From Parasponia andersonii (taxonomy: Eukaryota > Streptophyta > Magnoliopsida > Rosales > Cannabaceae): a stretch of 64,000 nt of DNA. The stretch covers positions 1 through 64,000 of the forward strand of contig JXTB01000063.1 of NCBI GenBank assembly GCA_002914805.1. Direction: 5' to 3'. The notes beneath the pieces were generated by a model. The model was not told the origin of the DNA. It was given only the letters and a program-made list of their open reading frames with translations, and searched no databases. The translations under genes and the position numbers were made by a program. Of the stretch, positions 46,322 to 58,373 are shown in pieces (within the stretch, counting starts at the first letter, position 1; every line of letters begins with the position of its first letter).

Positions 46322-46535
46322 AGCAAGCTTTTATTGCATAGCTCATTCCCCCCAAACACTTTCTTGGGTCATTAGCAAACATTCTATTGCACAATGTGGC
46401 ACCTATGGCATAATCTTAAGGCGGGTCGTTGGCAAGCTTCTATCGCATAGCTCATTCCCCCTCATACATTTTCTCGGGTCATTGACGAGTATTTTATTGC
46501 ATAATGTAGCACACATAGTACAATCTTAGTTCATA
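46322..46535. repeat. Diverged ~109 bp direct repeat between pol and the antisense gene
   Basis: Two units start AGCAAGCTTTTATTGCATAG at 46322 and GGCAAGCTTCTATCGCATAG at 46431 and continue with CTCATTCCCCC and GGGTCATT. They lie between the convergent ends of the antisense gene and pol. Confidence 0.8.
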
Positions 46536-46639
46536 GGAATGTCTTAGTGGATTTGAGGCACGAAAGCTAGACCCTCATAAATAACGAATTAATTAGTAAA
46601 TTGATATAGTAGACATCTTGGTCTATTTTGAAACTGGAT

Positions 46640-49600
46640 TTTTCATTCAATAATGGTGGTAATTGCACATAATAATTCTTTAAGTGTTGGGCATTTTATG
46701 TGTTGAGTAAGTTCCTCATAATCTTGAGCTCTTTCAGAATGTCTACGCCATTGTCGAGTGCCTTAATTACTTCGTAGGGCCCAGAAAAACCTTTAAGACC
46801 CAGTTTCTTGTAATAAATCGATGAGCATTGACCTTCTTTGCATAATAAGATCTGGCTTACTAGTGGTATGAAGCCAGATATATCAGGGCTATGTCTCTAG
46901 TTTCCTTAAGGAAGTCTGTATTGCGGCTTAGTCGTTGCTTGTTCAAGGAGGTGTCCTTTACTACATTAGAACGAATAGTCGGGAGGCTGACTTTGGTCGA
47001 GATCATGACTTCTGACCCCTAGACCATGACAAAAGGCATCCTCCCTGTCGACCTTCGTTCAGTAGTCTAGTGGGCCTACACTATGACTGGCAGCTCTTCT
47101 AATCATTTTCCTTTAGCCTCCTACAGGTTTTTCTTAATGTTGTTGAAGATGGCCTTATTTATTGCCTTTACTTGGTCGTTCCCCTGAGAGTAATTCGCAA
47201 ACAAAAAGCTAAGTTTGATATATTACAAGTCACTACTCCTCGAGTTTGACATTCTGAAACTGCGTGCCACGATCGGCATGTATCTCATTCAGGATTCTAT
47301 ACTAGTAGATTATGTTTTTCCAGATAAAATTATTCATGTCTGCCTTGGTTATGGTGGTGTAGGCTTCAGCTTCCACCAATTTGGTGAAATAATCTGTGGC
47401 TAGTAAGACATATCTCTTCGCCCCAGGGCTTTTGGAAAGCTCCCTGATGATATCTAGACATTACTTAGCGAAAAACTAAGGAGTTATGCTCGAATGGAGT
47501 TCTTCCACGAGTTGGAATTTTAAGGAGGTGAACCTTTGGTATTTAATGCCCCTTATGCTAAGCCCCGCCCACTAGAATGGTTGCCATACACTTCTTCATG
47601 AATCTCTTCCATCAGATTCTGCACCTCTATTGGGCCTACGCATCTCAGCATTAGTCCCATCGTTGACTTTTTATATAGTTGTCCCTTCACCATCGAGTAT
47701 TGGGTAGCCTTTAGTCTGATTGACCTGGCTTTCCCGAGGTCTACAGGTAGTTTTCCTAGTGTTAGGTATCGGGAAATTGGTGTCATCCAGCACTCAACCT
47801 CAGAGCCAGTCATGAAAACATGGTATGCAGGGTTTTCTTAGGGGTCTTTCGCGTACCCATCTTCTAGTAGAACCTCTGTATGTTCAACCATTCCTCCTAG
47901 TGACGCACTTTTAGCTAGCTCATCGGCCTTCTAGTTCATCTCCCTAGGTATCTGCTCGATATCGAATTTTCTAAAGTGGGCTTTGGCCCTCATTACTTTC
48001 AAGAAGTATTTGTGCAGTCTTAGCTCTTTCACTTTGAAATCTCCCCTCACCTAACCCATGATTAGTTGCGAGTTGGCTTTCATCGTGATGCTTTCCACCT
48101 TGAAGTGCATGGCTAGTTCCAGACCTTGTAGCAGTACCTCATATTCTGCCTCATCATTTGTTACCTGGAACCCAAACTTCAGGGTTTTTTCTATCCTGAG
48201 TCTTGTCAGGGTCTGCAAGGCTATCCCGATGCCAAACCCTGAGGTATTCATAGAACCATCAGTTTAGAGGGTCTAAGTTGAATTGCTCTGAGCCAGAGAT
48301 GTTTGCAGTAGGTTTTGTGGTTCGTCAAAAGACTGAATCTCTATCAGGAATTGCCCCTTTTTAGCTATCTGAGGTTGGTACTCATTGTCGTATATTCCCA
48401 ACTCGATGGCCCATTTGGTCAAATGCCCTAACAAGTCTGGTTTAGCCAAAATTTATTAGATAGGAAAATCCATGTGCACCGTGACTAAGTGTGCCTCAAA
48501 GTACTGCCTTAACCTCTTCTTTGTACTGACCAGAGCCAGAACTAGTTTTTGAGTAGTACTGTACCATGTCTCTGCATCTATGAGCATATGGCTTGCTTAA
48601 AATATTGGCTTCTGTTTGCCATCTTCCTTGATGAATAGTATAACACTGATAGCCACTTTGGACACTACTAAATAAGTATATAGATGCTGTCCTTTTGCTG
48701 CAGAAGCTAGAATAGGTAGGTAACTAAAATATTCTTTGAAATCCACTAGTGCTTTATCTTGTTCCTCCCTCCACACGATTGAGGAGCTTTTCTTTATGCA
48801 CTAGAAGAAAGGCCAGCATCAATCAGGCATTTTGGAGACGAATCGACTGATTGCAGCTATCTTCCCTGTTAGGCATTGAATCTCCCTGATGGTCGAGGGT
48901 CTCTGTACATCTATGATTGAGGATAATTGGGTTGGGTTAGCTTCAGTGCCCCTTATACTTATGATGTACCATAGGAATTGACCAGAGGACATCCTAAAGG
49001 TGCACTTCTCATGGTTCAGATCCATTTAGTAGTGCCACAGAATCCGGAAGCACCCATCCAGGTGTCCCAGATAATCTTAAGCTCCCTTGCTATTCATGAC
49101 CATGTCATGAATGTAGACCTCCATCATTTTTCCTAGTAGCTCGGCGAACATTTTATTCATCAACCTCTAGTTAGGTTTCCCCTGTATTCTTCAAACCAAA
49201 CATCATATGCTTGTAACAGTATAATCCTCGCTCTATAATGAATACCATGTGGATCTAATCTTCTTCGTATAGTGGGATTTGATTATACCCGGAGTAAACG
49301 CCAAGGAAGCTCATCTTATCGAAACCTGCTATTGCATCGACCATCGAATCAATTTTTGGTAAGGGAAACTATCCTTTGGGTAGGCTTTATTCAAGTTGGT
49401 GAAATCTATGTAGGTTCAATCATCCATACTCTTCTTCTTTACCATCACCGGGTTGGAGACCTAGCGAGAGTATACGTATTCCATGATTAGATCATTTTCC
49501 ATTAGTTTCTCGACCTCCTTGCTAATGGCTCTATTTTTCTCCGATGCAAATCTTTAGGGCTTCTACCTCATAGGAGGGGAATTGGAGTTGATGTTCAGAC

Positions 49601-50100
49601 AATGGTAGGCATGCGTGAGGACTATCCTGAGCATATCATTGTTGGACCACGTGAAGACATCCTTGTTCCGTCTTAAGAATTCCACTAGTTTATTCTTCTC
49701 CTCTTTTGGTAGTAAGGCCTCGACCAGGACCACTCTCTTAGGATCTAACTCTTCTAAAAGGATCACTGCCAGCTTCTCAATTATAGTCTCTAGCCTATTA
49801 GACTCCTCTTCGATCTACTTCATATACGCCGGTAGGCAGTCCCTTAATTGCTATTTGTCCTCGACTGAGACACTCGTACCTCTATCACCCCTCTTTATGG
49901 CGGTCGAAAAGCATTTCTTCATGGAGGTTTAGTCACCTCTAATATCCACTGTATAAGTGTCATCCTTTGACTGACATCTTAAGACTTGGTGGAGGGTGGA
50001 CGCAAATGGTTTGACAACATGGAATCCGATTACAGGCCTTTGATAAAGGAACTTGTAGCTTGGATTGAATCAACATTATGTATCTAGAACATCGTGTCAA
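46640..50100 (-). pseudogene. Gypsy pol remnant (protease linker, RT, RNase H, integrase)
   Basis: From right to left: an RT leader (about 49766-49563) with LVEFLRRNKDVFTWSNNDM; reverse transcriptase ending in LNHEKCTFRMSSGQFLWYII and a QCLTGKIAAISRFVSK segment (49025-48819); RNase H with FGIGIALQT and FQVTNDEAEYEVLLQGLELA (48251-48051); the integrase zinc-binding region ending EEIHEEVYGNHSSGRGLA (47813-47553); and an integrase core tail with AINKAIFNNIKKNL, TTERRSTGRMPF and GSEVMI (about 47190-46980). Stops are frequent. Confidence 0.85.
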
Positions 50101-50298
50101 AGAAACAGGACAAGTATTCCCTTGAGGGTTCACCTGCAGATTGCTCTAGCGGTCTAGATCACACATGGTTTTCTGCTACTTCCTAGCATTCATGTACTGC
50201 TATAGGAACAGTATGCAAAAGATCTCGAACTAGTTTATAAACCTTTCTGAGAGCTGTTAGAACCATGATAAAGCTGGTCCCCCCAATTTGGTGGAAAA

Positions 50299-51656
50299 TG
50301 TAAGTCCAAGGTTAGCTAACCTAAGAGGGGCAGTGGATTGAGTTTTAAACCTTTTGCAAACTTTTCTTGAAAGAGAAGTAGAATTAGCAAGTAAGAGGTA
50401 CCACAAGTAAAAATAGACAAATTGCATGCATGAACTCAAGATAAAAAAATTTAATAAAATAGGGATAGAGAAATATAAATACTATTTTTACGAGATTCAA
50501 TAAACACGATGGTTTGTCTACGTCATTGGCTCTTAGCAACCCACTTCGAGTTATCCATTATCGAATCAAGAGAATGGGCTTAATCATCTCTTTTACATAA
50601 CAAGTTTTTTCATCTTAGGCATACTCATACCTTTGTAATAATCTTGAATCCAACTCTATCACACCTAAAACAGATTGTTTGGATTCTAGTGTCAATCTCA
50701 CCTAAACCGGGTTGTTCATGAATCTAGTGTCAACCTCTCCTCACAAATACAATTTTTGGTATTTGTTTATTAATAAACTCAACTATAATCTCTCTAATAA
50801 AAAGGATTGATACAAGATAAGCTTAGAGAGAATAAGTAAAAACACAAAGTATGATCTAGTTTGGCTCAATTGACTTTTCTGAAAAAGTGAATTTGAAAGT
50901 TTAATTCACACAAAATATTTTGAACAACTTGAAAGTATGTATAAAGTAATGTAAAAATATTCAAAAGTTGTTAAAAGTATTAAAAAACTTCTATTTAAAG
51001 ACTAGAATGAAAACTAGCCGTTTTAGACCGTTTGATAAACAATTTGTCATTTTCCGCTGACCAAAAGTTCATTTTCAGTATACCAAAAATACTAGCTGTT
51101 GAAAGTGCGGTTCTAATAATCGGATTTTTAAAAAGTCATTAAAAACATAAAACAAAAGAATGGGTAGACTGATTCTCACTACTAGTCTGCTGATTCTACC
51201 CGAAAGTGTATTTTCAATTTTATTTCAAGCCTTTTTTAATCATTTCTAAAAAGTGACTTTATAAATAGATTTAATAAGTAATATAGGAACTATAGAAATT
51301 CTTAAATCAATTTAAAAGCTTATGTAAAATAAATTTTATATTTTAATTCGAAATAAATTCATTTGACAGTTTAGTTTTGAAAAATTCCAATTATATGAAA
51401 AATTTGAGCCATTAAGATCATATAATATGTAGACAAATATTCAAGTACAAGAATTAAGTGTAAAACCTTTGTTGATCTAAGTATTATATTCTTGATTTTT
51501 TTTTCCTCAAGCTTTTTTCTATAATCCATCTTGAATGTCTTGTGATTCTTTCAATTTAACCTGCTACACACTCAAGTAGATTATTAGTTCTTAATCATAT
51601 ATTTGTTTACTTTAAAATATGATAGTAGAATTGATGATATAAGGTATAACTCAACA
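50299..51656 (-). repeat. 3' LTR of the nested Copia
   Basis: It begins TGTAAGTCCAAGGTTAGC and ends ACTCAACA on the plus strand, and is collinear with 55521-56874. The GAAAA target duplication lies outside. Confidence 0.92.
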
Positions 51657-52149
51657 ATCTCTCCCCTTTTTGATGATAACAAATATTTGATTTAAAAGAA
51701 AGAAGAGAATGTAAAATAAGTAGAGATAAGCATCCTTACCGACTTGTAAAGTTTCCTCTCAAAATATGCCTAGTTTTAAAGAGTAAAAACTCCCTCTTAA
51801 ACCTATAAAAAGTGCATATTTTGAATATGTTTCTCATAAAAATTAATTGAAATAATCTAGTTATATCACTTGTTAATTAAAAATTGAAATGCTCATGAAT
51901 ACCAATTAAAAAATTAAAAAGTTCATGGATACCAACAGAGAAAAGATTTAAATCACATATATTCTCCCCATTTTGATATCATCAAAATAATGCAAAGAGA
52001 GAATAATAAAACAAACATAATATCCAGTGTAAAGCAGATAAGGAGTTAGTATAAGTAACCATAGAAAATAAGTAGAGAGTTCATACAAAAAAAAAACCAA
52101 TAATCCACTAAGAAAAAAAATAAAAGTGGACAACTAAAGAGGAGGAAAA

Positions 52150-53260
52150 TTCCCAAAATAAGACTGTATCATCCTCATCATCTCATCATGCTAATCTTGA
52201 ATGATCTGGGATTGACTTTCGAACATCTAATGGATAGAGTTAATATTAGCTGAGAGAATCTTGTACTACTTAAGTTCGGTGTCATGAAGATGCTGTATAT
52301 TAAGCTGGATAGTGTTGAGGTGTTCAGAAAGACTGTTGAAGACTACAGCAAAGTCGAAAGATTGAGTAGGAGTGCCTTCTTGTGGAGCAGGAGTCTCCTC
52401 AGTACATTTAGCAACTCTACTACCTCCCGCCTCTTATTGTGCACCTACCTTTTGCTCATGTGCCTATTGGTCCTGGCCATCTATGTGTTGTTGATAAAGT
52501 GAAGCCTATAAGACTACAAGTCTTGTTAGTGATCTCCACATCTATAGACCAAAGTTTGTGCTCAGCCTTATTAGTAGTCGGAATATTGAAGTGTTGGAAG
52601 ACACGAGTGAGAAGGAAACCATAAGAAAGAGAATATCTCCTATTCTCTATAGCATTGATCATCTTATAAAGAATAAAGAATGGCAAATCTAGCCTTCTTC
52701 CAACAAGAATGGAATCAACGAAATATATATCATCAAAGGTGGGTGTATCCCCATGACCAACTCTAGGGATCATGTTTTGAGACACGAATTGAAAGAGAAT
52801 CTTAGCCTCTAGAGTAAGATCAATGACACGAGACTTAGGTTGAAAACTATCAGGGGGATAAACACAGAGCAAGTCTTGTTGAGGATCAAAATCCTCGATC
52901 ATAGGCCAAGTATTGGTAATAGGAAAATTGTAACCATCTACAGGAAGATGTAGGATATCAGCAAGGAGATATTCTATGAAAGAAAAATTAATTTCCTTAA
53001 TGGAACCAAAGATAGCATGTTGACCCCAAGAAATATTGGTACAGGTATAAAAATCTCTAACCAACCTAGGATACCTTGTCTCTCTAATAGAGTAGAATCA
53101 CGTCCATCCTATATTTTCAACATAATTAGAAAAATTGACATATGATAAATCTATAAAGTTGAATGTTCTACCCTAGATAATACTCTTTTTGGAAAAGATT
53201 TCTCTATACCTGGTCATGAGGGTAGGAGATTCAAGAAAAAGAGTGTCTAACCGTGCCTCA
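52150..53260 (-). pseudogene. Extra ORF of the nested Copia, same family as 20658-22019
   Basis: At about 53250-53100 the frame shows RYREIFSKKSIIQGRTFNF, parallel to RYREIMSKRIIIWGRSYNF in the other element, then RETRYPRLVRDFYT. An open 202-codon stretch (53064-52456) contains PKSRVIDLTLEAKILFQFVS and DSILVGRRLDLPF. Beyond 52456 the frame is broken, but the region to ~52150 keeps a Glu/Ser-rich coiled-coil-like part. It starts right after a pre-integrase remnant, so the whole integrase-RNase H part was deleted. Confidence 0.7.
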
Positions 53261-53289
53261 GTGTATTGGTATGGTAGATTAGTTCCAAC

Positions 53290-55372
53290 CGTACCTTGTC
53301 TTTTTCAAAAAATAAATTAGGTAAGTCACTAACAAGATTTTTCTTAGAAAATTTAGAAATAGTATTTATGCTAGCATGTCTAAGTCTTCTATGCCAAAGC
53401 CAAGAGTCATCTTTTAAAACCGAAAAATATTTATCTTGACTAACATATTTTTCACTATCAATAGTATAAATATTGTCTTTTCTTTCATCTTCAAAAATAA
53501 TTTCTTTTGAACAAGTATCCTCAATTGCTTTTGGAAGGCTCAAAAATCACTTAAAAGCCCTTATCATAAAGTTGACTTATACTAAGCAAGTTATGCTTAA
53601 GGCTATCAATAAGTAAAATATTTCTATAATAAGAGAAGAAGTGGACCAATGTTACCTATACCTAAAATCTTGCCTTTAGCATTGTCTCTAAAAGTGACAT
53701 GTCCTCTATTCCTTTTTGTAAACGATGAGAGCAACGATTAGTCACTGGTCATGTGTTTGGAGCAACCACTATCCAAGAACCAAAAGTTCTTGTTTTGTAC
53801 CTACAAATAAGAATTAAACTTTGATTTTTGGTACCCATACTAATTTGGGTCCTTGAGTGTTAGTTCTAGATTCTTTTGGTAATCAAGCTAGTTTTCCATT
53901 AAAATATACATTCTTCTTCACAAAGTAAGAAAAACTAGTATATCTATCTTGATTGCAATAAGTACAAGTGTGTTTGGTGTCACTAGTACTAGCTTTTATA
54001 AAATAGTTTTTGAGGTATTTTTGTTTTATGGAAGATTTGTACCCAATACCTCCTTTGTCTAGAAGGCATTTTTGTCCACCAAGTATCATATCAAAATTTT
54101 TCTTTCCATTTGTAAATTTATGGATAATTTTGGTCAAGTCTAAAACCTTGTTATTTAAGGAAATGTTTTCTTTTGAAAAAATATCACAACTGCTATAAAA
54201 TGATTTTACTTCCTTTTCTTTTGTAAATCCTTCAACCAATTTAGACAAACTAAGAATTTTCTTTTTGGAGTATTATTCTTGAAAATGAGTTTGTCATAAT
54301 TTTTATGTGAATCATTGAAATCACTTAATAAATTCTCATAGGATAAGTCATAATCATTATCATTTTTACTAAACTCACTACTTGTATTACTATTATGAAA
54401 TTTAATTTTAGGTTCAAGTGAGCTTACCTCATTTTCTATTACCACGAAGCACATGTTGGCAATTTCTTCTTATTCTTCTCCTTCGGTTTCTTCTTCTTCA
54501 CTATCAATCCATGTGGCCTTCATTGCTTCTTCTTCCTTTTTTTTTCTTAAGGGACATTCATTCTTCATGTGACCCGATTTCTTGCATTCAAAGTAAGTGA
54601 TTTGGTCATCCTTCATTTTCTTTTCCTGAAAGTCATTGCCTTTGGTTTTCTTTTTGAAATTCTTCTTTTTGAAGTTTAGGTACTTCTTGTACCTTTTAAT
54701 AAGTAGGGAAGTGTCTTTAAGCTCACTATCCGCAAATTTTTCTTCTTTCTCATTGCTTTCTTGTAAGGCAACTTTAAGAGTAATTCCTTTCTTTTTCTTC
54801 TCTGCTCCTTCATATTCATTTGTTTCTTTCATAAGGATTTCATGGGTCATGAGAGAATCCATAAGTTCTTCAAGTGGAAGTTTGCTAAGATCCTTAGCTT
54901 CTTGAATGGCCATCACTTTGCTTTTATATGCTCGAGAAAGACTTCGAAGAATCTTGCTTGCCAACTCACCATTTGGTAATATTTTTCCTAGAGCACTAAG
55001 TAAGTTAATAATAGTTGTGAATCTAATAAACATTTGTGAAATAGATTGATCTTTTTCCATTTTACACAACTCATAGCTTCTAGTAAAAATATTGATTCTA
55101 GTTTCTTCTATTGAGCTAGTTCCTTGATAAGAGACTTCTAGTATATTCCATAATTCATGAGTATCTCTAGCTTTTGCAATATTATTATAAATATTCCTAT
55201 CTAAGCCACACATAAGAATATTTCTAGCTCTACAGTTGATTTTGTTTTTTTCATCATATTCTTCTATATCTTTTTCAACTTCTCTACCATCAACCACTTT
55301 TGTAATTTTCAAAGAACCTTTAGTGACAATATAACAAAGATCAAAGTCAATGGACCTAAGATAAGCATCCAT
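53290..55372 (-). pseudogene. Gag, protease and pre-integrase remnants of the nested Copia
   Basis: Gag is open for 300 codons from ATG 55372 (MDAYLRSIDFDLC...) to 54470, with THELWNILEVSYQGTSS and the zinc-knuckle segment TYFECKKSGHMKNEC (about 54600-54556), where Tyr replaces the first Cys. Coiled-coil segments follow (54454-54206, 54248-53883). The protease loop reads LDSGCSKHMTSD near 53770, intact in that short stretch. A pre-integrase domain with WLWHRRLRHASINTISKFSK lies at 53543-53290. The gag core may still be complete; the rest is broken. Confidence 0.85.
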
Positions 55373-55520
55373 ATGACTTCTCTAATAGTTGAAATCACTT
55401 CTGTTAAAAAATAGTAGTTTGGATGGAGACAATCCCTCAAATTGAAAAAAAAATATTTGGGCTAGTCAACTCAAAAATGGTTAAGTTTTAAAAATTTGAG
55501 CACCAAACTCTGATACCAAT

Positions 55521-56874
55521 TGTAAGTCTAAGGTTAGCTAACCCAAGAGGGGGGTGAATTAGATTTTAAAACTTTTGCATTCTTTTCTTGAAAGACAAGT
55601 AGATTTAGCAAGTAAGAGCTACAATAAGTAAAAATAGGAAAATTACATGCATAAAGTCAAGATAAATAAATTTAAGGAGATAGGGATAGAGGAATATAAA
55701 TACTGTATTTACGAGATTCAAGAAACACGATGGTTTGTCTACGTCCCTGAATCTTGACATCCTGCTTCGAGCTATCTACTATCGGATCAAGAGAATGAGC
55801 TTGATTGTCCTCTTTATACAATGAGTACTTTCACCTTAGGCATACTCACACCTTTACTAGAGCCTTGAATCTGGCTCTATTATGCCTAACACAGATTATT
55901 TAGACTCCGGTACCATTCTCATCTAAATTGGGCTATTTATGAATCCAGTGTCAACCTTACCTCACAAATACAACTTTTGGTGTTTTTTTATTGCTACATT
56001 CAACTAGAATCTTTCTAATAAAAAGGATTGATACAAGTAAGCCTAGAGAGAATAAGTGAAAACACAAAGTATGATCTAGTTTGGCTTAATTGACTTTTGT
56101 GAAAAAGTGAATTTGAAAGTTTGCTTCACACAAGATGAATTAAATAACTTGAATATATGTATAAAGCAATATAAGAATGTAAAAATATTCAAAAGTTGTT
56201 ACAAGTGTTAAAAAGGCTTCTATTTAAAGACTAGGTTGAAAACTAGCTATTTTAGACCATATGACAAACAATCTGTCATTTTTGGCAGACCAACAGTTTA
56301 CTTTCAGTAGATCGAAAATACTAGCCGTTGAAAGTGCAGTTCTAATAATCGAATTTTTAAAAAAGTCATTAAAAACGGAAAACAGAGGAATCGGTAAATC
56401 GATTCTCACTGTCAGTCTACTGATTCTACTTGAGAATGTATTTTCAATTTTATTTCAAGGTTTTTTCAATCATTTCGAAAAGTTACTTTATAAATTGATT
56501 TAACAAGTAATATAGGAACTATAGAAATTCATAACTCAATTTAAAAGTTTATGCAAAATAAATTTAATATTTTAATTAAAAATAAATAGATTTGACGATT
56601 TAGCTTTGAGAAATTCCAATTATATAAAAAATTTGAGCTATTAAGTTCATATTATGTGTAGACAAATATTCAAGTACAAGAACTAGGTATAAAACCTTTT
56701 TTGATACAAGTCTTGTATTCTTGATTTTTATCTTCAAGCTCTTTTTATTATCCATCTTAAATGTCTTGTGATTCTTTCGATTTAGCTTGCTACACAGATT
56801 ATTAATTCTTAATCATTTATTTGTTACATTCAAAATATAAGAGTAGAATTGATGATACAAAGAATGACTCAACA
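55521..56874 (-). repeat. 5' LTR of the nested Copia
   Basis: It starts TGTAAGTCTAAGGTTAGC and ends ACTCAACA on the plus strand. A primer-binding site lies just inside and the GAAAA duplication just outside. Confidence 0.92.
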
Positions 56875-56879
56875 GAAAA

Positions 56880-57480
56880 GACTTTGCAGATCATGGCCTC
56901 ATTCCTAGTCTCTAAGGCCATCTTCTACTAGAACTAGTATACATGGTGAAAGGGGTCAGTCTTTCCCTCGATTAGCTTGCTGTCAGAGTTCTAAAGTCCT
57001 TTAGGTTGGGGTCTATTTGAATCCAATCGGTGAGGGTTGTTTAGTTGATCTCGCGTATGACCTGATCGTGATAGACTCCAAATCTTTTACTCAGCTCTGC
57101 CATCATCTCTTACTTCTAGTTGAGAAGTGCATCCTCTAGGCTCTTCTGGTGTCGTGTGTTTATTTTTGCCTCCACTTGGGGAGGCCTCACCTAACTCTGC
57201 TATTCTCTCTGTACCTACGATCTGGACAGTGCAGGGACTTCCCCCTTTGTTAGGGTATGTTGCCCTCCAATTTCCTGTTGGATCTCCTCATTGAATTCAT
57301 CTATTCGTTTGCTTCTAGCTTTACTTGCCAATAATCTTTTGAGGGGGACGTTATCTATACAGACCTCTGTGACTTTGTTTATCAAGCCTATGACAACCTT
57401 GTGAGCTATTTCTGCCTTCATATTTGCTTCCACCAATGTGGCGAGCATCTGGTCTAGCTTCTATTCCATGTTAGGCTACA
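56880..57480 (-). pseudogene. Gag remnant of the Gypsy element beyond the nested Copia
   Basis: The open 77-codon stretch 57448-57215 (MLATLVEANMKAEIAHKVV..., EFNEEIQQEIGG) and neighbouring broken frames have the charged, repetitive character of Tat-type gag N-termini. It continues at 50298 when the nested Copia is removed. No exact domain motif was found here; the assignment rests on position. Confidence 0.5.
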
Positions 57481-57755
57481 TCTCTTGAGACCTTTCTTCT
57501 CCCCCAAGTCGTGCACTTTTTATCGTCATTCTCGAGGGTGCCATCTAATGTCATACAAATTTTTGTTCAGGGAAAGCGTTGTTGTGAAATTCTTAACTTC
57601 TTTTCTATTTTCTTTTTCTCTCATGCTTTTTCCCACAGACGGCACCAAACTATTAGTGCTTTTTTTACTAACTATCTACGTGTCTTCACTTCTGCTGATC
57701 GTTATTGACTTTAAGCTGGAACGGAGAGGTAGGAGTGGCCACCTGTAAAACTCTC

Positions 57756-58373
57756 TGATACTTAAGTCAGATACTTCCTATTATGAATTGATTAGCAAAA
57801 GTAAGAATCTCTTAGTATTTTCTATGTATTTCTTATCAAAGAAATTTGCGATATTCATATCCTAGGGACTAGGAAGTTAGCGATCCATAATCTCAAGGTC
57901 AAGTACCTTTTTTCCTCATGACTTACTCCAGAAATCACTGGTCATGGTTACTATTATTTCCCTTGAGTTGACATGGCGTGCTTTCTACTGCTCTCTTCTG
58001 CATGAGCCTGGCAGGGGTGAGACTTTGATAGTCCATCATTCGGTCAAGGTGGTTCACCCAACGCGCACACCTACCAAGGGCCACATTAAATGCTCTATTC
58101 GGGTCTGGAGACGAGTGCTACCTATAGAAGTAATCTGGTGGAAGACCCTTGAGGCTTCCAACCCTTTAGTCCTCAGGGCAAGGTCTGGGGTTGGTTGAAC
58201 CTATTTAGGGTCTAAGGTAGATTCGGCTCTTATCCACATCAGTTAGCGGGTCCATCCTGTATCACACACAGCTCAAGTGACTTTTAAAGGACACGTGCTA
58301 GGCAATTGTTCCCCGCCACCTGTTTAGCCATTCAACAATTCACGTAACATACGATCCAGAAATGGGCCCCACA
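57756..58373 (-). repeat. 5' LTR of the 42.4-58.4 kb Gypsy
   Basis: It starts TGATACTTAAGTC and ends GGGCCCCACA on the plus strand, and is collinear with 42406-43273 apart from the extra tandem units there. Confidence 0.88.

Larger units (their letters stand above)
50299..56874 (-). mobile_element. SIRE-like Copia nested in the Gypsy element
   Basis: LTRs 50299-51656 and 55521-56874 (about 1.36 kb each) are flanked by a perfect GAAAA target duplication (50294-50298, 56875-56879). The primer-binding site TGGTATCAGAGTTTGG starts three bases from the 5' LTR, and the polypurine tract AAAAAGGGGAGAGAT abuts the 3' LTR. The interior holds gag (55372-54470), coiled-coil and protease pieces (54454 to about 53700), a pre-integrase segment (53543 to about 53290), then directly the extra ORF (about 53260-52150). 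Integrase, reverse transcriptase and RNase H are missing, so it is non-autonomous. Confidence 0.93.
42406..58373 (-). mobile_element. Ty3/Gypsy (Tat-like) retrotransposon with antisense gene, interrupted by a nested Copia
   Basis: LTRs lie at 42406-43273 (3') and 57756-58373 (5'); termini on the coding strand are TGTGGG...TATCA. Without the nested Copia the element is ~9.4 kb. From right to left: 5' LTR, primer-binding region (TTTTACAGGTGGCCACTCC), gag remnants (57480-56880 and 50298-50000), protease/RT linker, reverse transcriptase and RNase H (49800-48000), integrase (47813 to about 46700), an antisense gene on the plus strand (43630-46100), polypurine tract, 3' LTR. Flanks CTCAA and TAGTA do not match, so no target duplication is seen. 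All ORFs are broken. Confidence 0.85.
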
